DNA of 10,186 bases from assembly GCA_001464255.1 (NCBI GenBank), contig LNFD01000370.1, positions 1-10,186 of the forward strand, read 5' to 3'. The notes beneath the pieces are model-generated. The model saw nothing but the letters and a program-made list of their open reading frames with translations, was not told where the DNA came from and did not search any database. The position numbers and the translations under genes were made by a program. Source of the stretch: Actinomycetales bacterium Ga0077552. GTDB taxonomy: Bacteria > Actinomycetota > Actinomycetes > Actinomycetales > Microbacteriaceae. Shown here piece after piece: positions 6,048-10,186 of the stretch; positions within the stretch are counted from its first letter, which is position 1, and each line of letters starts with the position of its first letter.

Positions 6048-6248
6048 CTACTCGTGCGGGTCGGCGGGCGGCGTGGCGGCCCGCTGCTGAGCGAAGCGCA
6101 AGCGCTCCTCCGCCTCGACCTTCTCGTAGGCTTCGCGCTCCGAGCGATCGGCACGAATGATCGCGCGCATCGCGAACCAGAAGATGAGCCCGAGAAGAAT
6201 CGTCGGCGTCACCGAGAAGATGGCGTTACCCCAGAAGTCGTCCGGCAT
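6048..6248 (-). CDS. Small membrane protein, 66 residues, one membrane segment and charged tail
   Basis: Family not recognised. Residues 1-8 are short and acidic. Residues 9-30 form one membrane helix (AIFSVTPTILLGLIFWFAMR). Residues 31-56 are strongly charged and likely helical or coiled (ADRSEREAYEKVEAEERLRF), and the end is Ala/Pro-rich. Positive residues just after the helix suggest the tail is cytoplasmic. The composition is protein-like, and the start is supported by a TATCCT element at the right distance, so I take it as a real gene. It sits between the exported Ig-like gene (40 bp upstream) and the pirin gene (convergent). It might be a membrane anchor or a small accessory subunit, but nothing shows a partner. 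Confidence 0.75.
   Translation of the reverse strand: MPDDFWGNAIFSVTPTILLGLIFWFAMRAIIRADRSEREAYEKVEAEERLRFAQQRAATPPADPHE
6062..6086 (+). terminator. Candidate terminator hairpin for the pirin gene
   Basis: CGGCGGGC (6062-6069) pairs with GCCCGCTG (6079-6086), an 8 bp stem with one G-T wobble and a 9-base loop. It lies 28 bp past the pirin stop, inside the end of the convergent 66-residue gene. It has no T tract and may only reflect GC-rich coding sequence. Confidence 0.3.
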
Positions 6249-6254
6249 AGGTCA

Positions 6255-6260
6255 AGGATA
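6255..6260 (-). promoter_or_regulatory. Candidate -10 element (TATCCT), leaderless start of the 66-residue gene
   Basis: The minus strand reads TATCCT, six bases (TGACCT), then ATG. No Shine-Dalgarno is present. It is the best match to TATAAT among the similar elements in this window. Confidence 0.45.
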
Positions 6261-6264
6261 CGTC

Positions 6265-6282
6265 GCGCGGCCGAGACCGCGC
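6265..6282 (-). terminator. Candidate hairpin after the exported Ig-like gene
   Basis: GCGCGG (6265-6270), a 6-base loop, and CCGCGC (6277-6282) form a perfect 6 bp stem starting 6 bp past the stop at 6289-6291. There is no T tract. It separates this gene from the TATCCT promoter of the 66-residue gene. Confidence 0.35.
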
Positions 6283-6288
6283 CCCGGC

Positions 6289-6864
6289 TCAGGCGGCGGT
6301 GCGTCGACGGGCCCAGAGCCCGAGACCGAGCACGATGACGGCGAGCACGGCGGTGGCGCCGAGGGCGAGAGGGCCGAGCACAGCGAGGTCGCCCAGAATC
6401 GAGTCGACGACGGGCACCTGCGTCGCGGTCTCCTCGCCGTCGAGCGACTCGGTCGGCAGCTGCAGGCCCTCGAGCGGCGCGGTGGCGCTGTTGTCGACCG
6501 TGATGTCGGCGACGACGGTCGAGAGCCGCCCGGCGTCGGCGACGGCGATGAGGCAGTAGGTGCCGTCGGGCAGCGCCGCCGTGGGGATGCTCGTGGTGAA
6601 CTGCTCGCCCGCGAGGGCGATGCTCGTCTCGACGAGCGGCGAGCCGCAGTCGCCGAGGCTCTGCGGCGCGAGGCCGAGGTCGAGATCGGCGGCGTCGCCG
6701 GCGATGCTGCCCTCGATGATGAGCTGGCCCGAGACGGTGGCTCCGGCGAGCGGGGTCGCGATGCGCAGCGACTCGGCGGCGAAGCCGGGGCTCGCGATGA
6801 TCACGGTCGAGAGCACGGCGATGGGGATGCCGGCGACGACAGCGCGGAGGCGGTGAGAGATCAT
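6289..6864 (-). CDS. Exported Ig-like protein with C-terminal membrane anchor
   Basis: A 191-residue hypothetical cell-surface protein. Residues 1-29 are a signal peptide (basic ISHRLR, hydrophobic core, SPGFA before AES). Residues 32-126 look like one bacterial Ig-like domain: LRIATPLAGATVSGQLIIEG at the front, DGTYCLIAVAD late, and DITVDN at the end. Cys73 and Cys104 could form a disulphide. A Thr/Glu-rich linker (about 127-156) follows, then a hydrophobic helix (about 161-185, LGPLALGATAVLAVIVLGLG) and the basic end WARRRTAA. This stop-transfer layout resembles sortase substrates, but there is no LPXTG motif, so a plain membrane anchor is more likely. The start at 6864 is the first in frame, yet it has neither a clear Shine-Dalgarno nor the -10-like hexamer seen at neighbouring genes. 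No binding partner can be inferred. Confidence 0.82.
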   Translation of the reverse strand: MISHRLRAVVAGIPIAVLSTVIIASPGFAAESLRIATPLAGATVSGQLIIEGSIAGDAADLDLGLAPQSLGDCGSPLVETSIALAGEQFTTSIPTAALPDGTYCLIAVADAGRLSTVVADITVDNSATAPLEGLQLPTESLDGEETATQVPVVDSILGDLAVLGPLALGATAVLAVIVLGLGLWARRRTAA

Positions 6865-6969
6865 GGGATCGCCGTTCGGGTCGGGCGATGCGCGCGGGTG
6901 CTGGGGGGCATCCGGGCGAATTCGGGTAATGGGTGCCCTCAGGCTAAGCCGACCCTCGCGAGCACGTCA
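6865..6969 (-). promoter_or_regulatory. Upstream region of the exported Ig-like gene
   Basis: About 105 bp between the terminator-like hairpin and the ATG at 6864. On the minus strand it contains TTAGCCT and CATTACCC, which are AT-richer than the surroundings and may include a -10 element, implying a leader of roughly 50-80 bases. No convincing -35 is seen. Confidence 0.25.
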
Positions 6970-6986
6970 GCCCCCGTCCGGGGGGC
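6970..6986 (-). terminator. Candidate terminator ending the panC-lysS operon
   Basis: GCCCCC (6970-6975), loop GTCCG, GGGGGC (6981-6986): a 6 bp all-GC stem placed 5 bp beyond the stop of the 48-residue gene. There is no T tract, but the position immediately after the last gene fits a terminator. Confidence 0.5.
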
Positions 6987-6991
6987 GCGGC

Positions 6992-7138
6992 TCAGCCCTT
7001 GGCGATGATGCCGATGACGCCCGAGAGCAGCAGGTAGGCGCCGACCGCGCCGACGACGAGCCACAGGGCCAGCCGGTTCATGCTGATGGCCGGCTTCTTG
7101 TCGTCGTCGCCGGGCAGCTTGAGCTCGTCTTTCGCCAT
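6992..7138 (-). CDS. 48-residue single-pass membrane protein downstream of lysS
   Basis: A small gene read directly from the minus strand: ATG at 7136-7138, TGA at 6992-6994. The protein begins MAKDELKLPGDDDKKPAIS, a charged soluble head, followed by NRLALWLVV and a Gly/Val/Leu/Ile-rich membrane helix (about 21-45), ending IIAKG. The head is probably cytoplasmic. No family or function is recognised. It starts 9 bp after the lysS stop on the same strand, so it can be co-transcribed with lysS. It also has its own TAGGGT hexamer six bases before the ATG, which overlaps the lysS stop codon. In M. tuberculosis a very small gene (Rv3599c) also neighbours lysS, but on the other side, and I cannot claim homology. 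Charge distribution, helix and context make chance unlikely. Confidence 0.75.
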   Translation of the reverse strand: MAKDELKLPGDDDKKPAISMNRLALWLVVGAVGAYLLLSGVIGIIAKG

Positions 7139-7144
7139 GCCGCG

Positions 7145-7150
7145 ACCCTA
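7145..7150 (-). promoter_or_regulatory. Candidate -10 element (TAGGGT) overlapping the lysS stop
   Basis: The minus strand reads TAGGGT, six bases (CGCGGC), then the ATG of the 48-residue gene. The first three bases are the lysS stop codon TAG. The GGG may also be read as a weak Shine-Dalgarno, so coupling to lysS translation is the alternative. Confidence 0.35.
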
Positions 7151-8659
7151 CTTCACGAGCGGGAAGAGGATGGTCTCGCGAATACCGAGGCCCGTGAGCG
7201 CCATGAGCAGCCGGTCGATGCCCATGCCCATGCCGCCGCTCGGCGGCATGCCGTGCTCGAGCGCGGTGAGGAAGGCCTCGTCGAGCTGCATGGCCTCGAG
7301 GTCGCCGCCCGCGGCGAGCGCCGCCTGCGCGACGAAGCGCTCGCGCTGGATGACCGGGTCGACGAGCTCGGAGTACGCCGTGGCGAGCTCGAAGCCCCGC
7401 ACGTAGAGGTCCCACTTCTCGACGACGCCCGGCATCGAGCGGTGCTCGCGCACGAGCGGGCTCGTGTCGACGGGGAAGTCCATGACGAAGGTCGGGCGGG
7501 TCAGCGAGCCCTTGACGAAGTGCTCCCACAGCTCTTCGACGTACTTGCCCGGCAGCGGGTGGTCGATCTCGATGTCGACCGCGTCGGCGAGCTTCTTCAG
7601 CTCTGCCATCGGGGTCTGCGGCGTGATCTCGACGCCCGCGGCGGCGCTGAGCGAGTCGTACATGCTCAGGCGGTCCCACTCCCCGCCGAGGTCGTACTCG
7701 GTGCCGTCGGCCCACGTCACGACGTGCGAGCCCGACACCGCGGTGGCCGCGTTCTGGATCATCTCCTGCGTCAGGTCGGCCATCTGGTGGTAGTCGCCGT
7801 AGGCCTGGTACGCCTCGAGCATCGCGAACTCGGGGCTGTGCGTCGAGTCGGCGCCCTCGTTGCGGAAGTTGCGGTTGATCTCGAACACGCGCTCGATGCC
7901 GCCGACGACCGCGCGCTTGAGGAACAGCTCGGGCGCGATGCGCAAGAACAGCTCGGTGTCGAAGGCGTTCGAGTGGGTGATGAAGGGGCGGGCGGATGCT
8001 CCGCCGTGCATCGTCTGCAGCATGGGCGTCTCGACCTCGAGATAGCCGTGGGTCGCGAACGTGGTGCGCAGGCTGGCGACGGCGACGGCGCGGGCGCGCA
8101 CGGTCTGCCGCGCCTGCTCGCGCACGATCAGGTCGAGGTAGCGCTGGCGCACGCGCGTCTCGTCGCTGAGCTCGCTGTGCAGGTTCGGCAGCGGCAGCAC
8201 GGCCTTGGCCGCGATCGCCCACGAGCTCGTCATGATGCTGAGCTCGCCGCGGCGGCTCGTGATGACCTCGCCCTCGACGAAGACGTGGTCGCCGAGGTCG
8301 ACGAGGTCCTTCCAGCGCTCGAGGCTCTCGTCGCCCACCTCGGCGAGGCTCAGCATGACCTGGATGCGGCTGCCCTCCCCCGACTGCAGGGTGGCGAAGC
8401 ACAGCTTGCCGGTGTTGCGCGAGAACACGACGCGGCCGGCGAGGGCGACCCGCTCGCCCGTGGCCGTGTCGGGTTCGAGCTCGGGGAACCGCGCGCGGAC
8501 ATCCGGAATGGTGTCGGTCACGGCGAGGCCGATGGCGTAGGGCTCGAGCCCGGCGTCGAGCATGCGCTGCCGCTTGTCGAGGCGCACCTGCTTCTGCTCG
8601 GCGATCTCCTCGATCGTCGGCTCGGCGGTGTGCTCGGCAGGTGCGGTGTTCTCGCTCAT
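7148..8659 (-). CDS. lysS: Lysine--tRNA ligase (class II)
   Basis: A 503-residue enzyme that charges tRNA-Lys with lysine using ATP (EC 6.1.1.6), in the cytoplasm. An OB-fold anticodon-binding domain covers about 60-160 (VALAGRVVFSRNTGKLCFAT). The class II catalytic core follows: motif 1 around GYLEVETPML (205-214), HGGASARPFITHSNAFD (218-234), motif 2 FEINRNFRNEGADSTHSPEF (259-278) and motif 3 with GMGMGIDRLLMAL (476-488). The form RNEGADSTHSPEF is, to my knowledge, usual for actinobacterial LysRS. Length is normal and no key residue appears missing. The ATG at 8657-8659 is preceded by GAGGAG four bases away. lysS lies 61 bp after panC and 9 bp before the 48-residue gene. In mycobacteria lsr2 sits between lysS and clpC; here other genes take that place. 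Confidence 0.98.
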   Translation of the reverse strand: MSENTAPAEHTAEPTIEEIAEQKQVRLDKRQRMLDAGLEPYAIGLAVTDTIPDVRARFPELEPDTATGERVALAGRVVFSRNTGKLCFATLQSGEGSRIQVMLSLAEVGDESLERWKDLVDLGDHVFVEGEVITSRRGELSIMTSSWAIAAKAVLPLPNLHSELSDETRVRQRYLDLIVREQARQTVRARAVAVASLRTTFATHGYLEVETPMLQTMHGGASARPFITHSNAFDTELFLRIAPELFLKRAVVGGIERVFEINRNFRNEGADSTHSPEFAMLEAYQAYGDYHQMADLTQEMIQNAATAVSGSHVVTWADGTEYDLGGEWDRLSMYDSLSAAAGVEITPQTPMAELKKLADAVDIEIDHPLPGKYVEELWEHFVKGSLTRPTFVMDFPVDTSPLVREHRSMPGVVEKWDLYVRGFELATAYSELVDPVIQRERFVAQAALAAGGDLEAMQLDEAFLTALEHGMPPSGGMGMGIDRLLMALTGLGIRETILFPLVK

Positions 8660-8663
8660 CAGG

Positions 8664-8669
8664 CTCCTC
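8664..8669 (-). promoter_or_regulatory. Ribosome binding site of lysS
   Basis: The minus strand reads GAGGAG, four bases (CCTG), then ATG. It is the strongest Shine-Dalgarno in the window together with that of clpC. A TAGGCT hexamer 25 bases before the ATG (8684-8689) could be an internal -10 with a short leader. Confidence 0.65.
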
Positions 8670-8693
8670 GGTTCAGCGTTTCAGCCTATCGGG

Positions 8694-8721
8694 GGCCGGG
8701 ATGCTCGCTCGCGGCCCGGCC
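8694..8721 (-). terminator. Hairpin between panC and lysS
   Basis: GGCCGGG (8694-8700) and CCCGGCC (8715-8721) form a perfect 7 bp stem around a 14-base loop containing GCTCGCTCGC. It overlaps the last base of the panC stop codon. It may reduce read-through from panC into lysS, or be incidental, because the genes still look like one operon. Confidence 0.3.
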
Positions 8722-9584
8722 TAGCCCAGGTGCAGCAGCTCGGTGTCGATGAGCCGCGTCGTGCCGACGCGCGCCGCGATGAGCGCCCGCGCGGGGCCGC
8801 GGTGGTCGTCGTCGACCGGGCCGAACGTGTCGGGGCGCACGACGGCGAAGTAGTCGAGCTCGACCTCGGTCGCCCCCATGAGCACGCCCTGGGCTGCGGC
8901 GACGATCGCGTCGATGCCGCGGTCGGCCGCCGACTGGGCGGCCTCGAGCGCCTGGGGGATGCTGCGCGCGGCCCGGCGGTGCCGCTCGTCGAGGTAGGCG
9001 TTGCGGCTCGAGAGCGCGAGCCCGTCGGCGGCGCGCACGGTCTCGACCACCTCGATGCGGGTGCGGATGTCGAGGTCGCGCACCATGCGCTGCACGAGGA
9101 AGACCTGCTGGGCGTCCTTCTCGCCGAAGACCGCGATGTGCGGCTGCACGATGCCGAGCAGCTTGGCCACGATCGTGAGCACGCCGTCGAAGTGCCCGGC
9201 GCGCGACCGACCCTCGTAGAGCGCGCCCACCGCGCCCGCCGAGACCCGCGTCTGCACGGGGCCCGCGGGGTACATCTCGTCGACCGCGGGGGCGAAGACG
9301 GCGGTGACGCCGTGCCCGGCGAGGGCATCCCGATCGGCGGTCAGGTCGCGCGGGTAGCGGTCGAAGTCCTCCGCCGGCCCGAACTGCATGGGGTTGACGA
9401 AGATCGAGACGATGACGACGTCGGCGACCTCGCGGGCGTGCTCGACGAGGGCGAGGTGGCCGTCGTGCAGCGAGCCCATCGTGGGTACGAGGGCGACCGT
9501 CGATCCGGCGGCGCGGGCCGCGTCGAGGCGGGATCGGAGCCCCGCGATGGTCGTCTCGACGGCGGGCGGGGTCGTGTCGGTCAC
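8721..9584 (-). CDS. panC: Pantothenate synthetase (pantoate--beta-alanine ligase)
   Basis: A 287-residue enzyme that joins pantoate and beta-alanine with ATP to give pantothenate (EC 6.3.2.1), the last step before coenzyme A assembly; cytoplasmic. Family features are all present: PTMGSLHDGH (34-43) with the ATP-binding His40 and His43, FVNPMQFGP (62-70) for pantoate binding, GEKDAQQ (154-160) with the conserved Lys156, and SSRN (192-195) of the KMSKS-like loop. Length is normal. The GTG at 9582-9584 overlaps the TGA of the upstream DUF2520 gene as GTGA, so translation is probably coupled. In M. tuberculosis panD and coaX follow panC; here lysS follows directly, so beta-alanine must come from a panD elsewhere or another source. 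Confidence 0.97.
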   Translation of the reverse strand: MTDTTPPAVETTIAGLRSRLDAARAAGSTVALVPTMGSLHDGHLALVEHAREVADVVIVSIFVNPMQFGPAEDFDRYPRDLTADRDALAGHGVTAVFAPAVDEMYPAGPVQTRVSAGAVGALYEGRSRAGHFDGVLTIVAKLLGIVQPHIAVFGEKDAQQVFLVQRMVRDLDIRTRIEVVETVRAADGLALSSRNAYLDERHRRAARSIPQALEAAQSAADRGIDAIVAAAQGVLMGATEVELDYFAVVRPDTFGPVDDDHRGPARALIAARVGTTRLIDTELLHLG

Positions 9585-10186
9585 CGGTCGATGCTATCGA
9601 CCGCGGCGGACTGCAGCGCGTTCTCGACCGCCGAGCGCACGACGCCGCCGAGAACGCGGCCGGGTTCGTCGACGCCGATGGCGCGCAGGGCGTTGACCGA
9701 CTGGCCGATGATCGCTCGGCGTAGGCGGGCCGGTCGGCCTCGGCGATGACGACGGGCTCGGCGCCCATCTCGACGACGAGCGCTTGCGCGATCGGCAGCA
9801 CGGGGCCGGGTGCGGTGACGGCGCACCACGCGTCACGCAGGCGCGCGAGGTCGATGCTCGTTCCGGTGAAGGCGAGGGCCGGATGCACGGCCAGCGGTAT
9901 CGCGCCCGCGGCCCGCGCGGGGTCGAGCACGGCGGTGCCGTGCTGCGCCGAGGTGTGCAGCACGAGCTGTCCGGGCTGCCAGGCGCCGAGCGCGGCGAGG
10001 CCCGCCACGAGCTCGACCAGCTGGTCGTCGGGCACCGCGAGCACGACGAGCTCGCTGCGCTCGACGAGCAGCGGCACGCCGAGAACGGGCACCCCGGGCA
10101 GCATGCTCTCGACGCGGTCGCGCTCGTCGTCGGTGCTCGCCGAGACGCCGACGAGGGCGTGGCCGGCGGCCGCGAGGGCCGCGCCG
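9581..10186 (-). pseudogene. Rossmann-like/DUF2520 protein, N-terminus outside window, frame-broken near 9715
   Basis: The coding strand enters at the right edge as GAALAAAGHALVGVSAS, the second part of a Rossmann nucleotide-binding fold whose GxGxxG would lie outside the window. It continues SELVVLAVPDDQLVELVAGL, QLVLHTSAQHGTAVLDPA, IPLAVHPALAFTGTS and PVVIAEADRPAYAE. There the frame is lost, and it resumes as AIIGQSVNALRAIGVDEPGR and a C-terminal helix, ending at TGA 9581-9583. This is the Rossmann-like plus DUF2520 family, found before panC in actinobacteria (Rv3603c position). Related dehydrogenase folds include ketopantoate reductases, so a role in making pantoate is an inference. Family members usually have several more residues between AYAEA and the helix, so the lesion may be a small deletion at the repeated GCGATC-like sequence and not only one missing base. 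Confidence 0.7.

Noticed and set aside
7229..7250. Perfect 9 bp inverted repeat with a 4-base loop inside lysS
   Set aside because: It encodes the conserved GMPPSGGM before motif 3, where GGC/ATG/CCG codons naturally form a palindrome. Coding constraint explains it.
6863..8752. Open frame of 629 codons on the plus strand, opposite lysS and its neighbours
   Set aside because: It spans several genes and gaps on the other strand and shows no domain. It is a shadow of lysS and the 48-residue gene.
8686..9580. Long continuation of the DUF2520 N-terminal frame through panC
   Set aside because: After about 9715 the translation becomes Arg/Ala/Pro-rich and without domains, while panC occupies the region in another frame. 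Only the part above about 9715 is the real gene.
1..10186. CRISPR array, tRNA/rRNA genes, insertion sequence ends, toxin-antitoxin or phage modules
   Set aside because: I looked for regular spaced repeats, tRNA-like arms, transposase motifs and small paired genes and saw none. Base composition is even except for a mild dip near 470-520.

Overview
The window looks like chromosomal DNA from a high-GC actinomycete, most likely Microbacteriaceae. This rests on base composition, on the actinobacterial single-domain ArgA, and on a gene neighbourhood (a Rossmann/DUF2520 protein, panC, lysS, clpC) that matches Mycobacterium tuberculosis Rv3603c to Rv3596c as I recall it. Almost everything is on the minus strand; only the pirin-family gene is on the plus strand. 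It is a housekeeping region. I found no tRNA, rRNA, CRISPR array, insertion sequence or phage gene, and no new multi-gene system. No stretch over 300 bases lacks a gene; the longest gap is the 219 bp clpC/pirin divergent region.

Layout, left to right. 1-453: secreted-protein gene, cut by the window edge and frameshifted after its signal sequence. 573-1008: SseB-like gene, frameshifted in a 7-base C run. 1028-1651: single-pass membrane protein with an extracytoplasmic four-cysteine domain. 1725-2240: argA. 2271-2302: strong hairpin. 2344-4842: clpC. 4843-5061: divergent regulatory region with a ClgR-type box. 5062-6033: pirin-family protein. 6048-6248: 66-residue membrane protein. 6289-6864: exported Ig-like protein with a C-terminal anchor. 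6992-7138: 48-residue membrane protein. 7148-8659: lysS. 8721-9584: panC. 9581-10186: Rossmann/DUF2520 gene, frame-broken and cut by the right edge.

The right half forms a minus-strand operon: the DUF2520 gene overlaps panC by GTGA, then come lysS and the 48-residue gene, ended by a hairpin at 6970-6986. PanC makes pantothenate, and the DUF2520 protein may help in the same pathway. ClpC is the unfoldase of the ClpCP protease. Its upstream region carries a near-consensus site for ClgR, the actinobacterial activator of clp genes.

The clearest unexpected pattern is regulatory. Six starts (argA, the 207-residue gene, the SseB-like gene, pirin, the 66- and 48-residue genes) have no good Shine-Dalgarno but have a TANNNT hexamer ending 6-7 bases before the start codon, the layout expected of leaderless transcripts. 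clpC and lysS instead have good Shine-Dalgarno sites. Three genes carry frame lesions, which may be sequencing or assembly errors or real decay.
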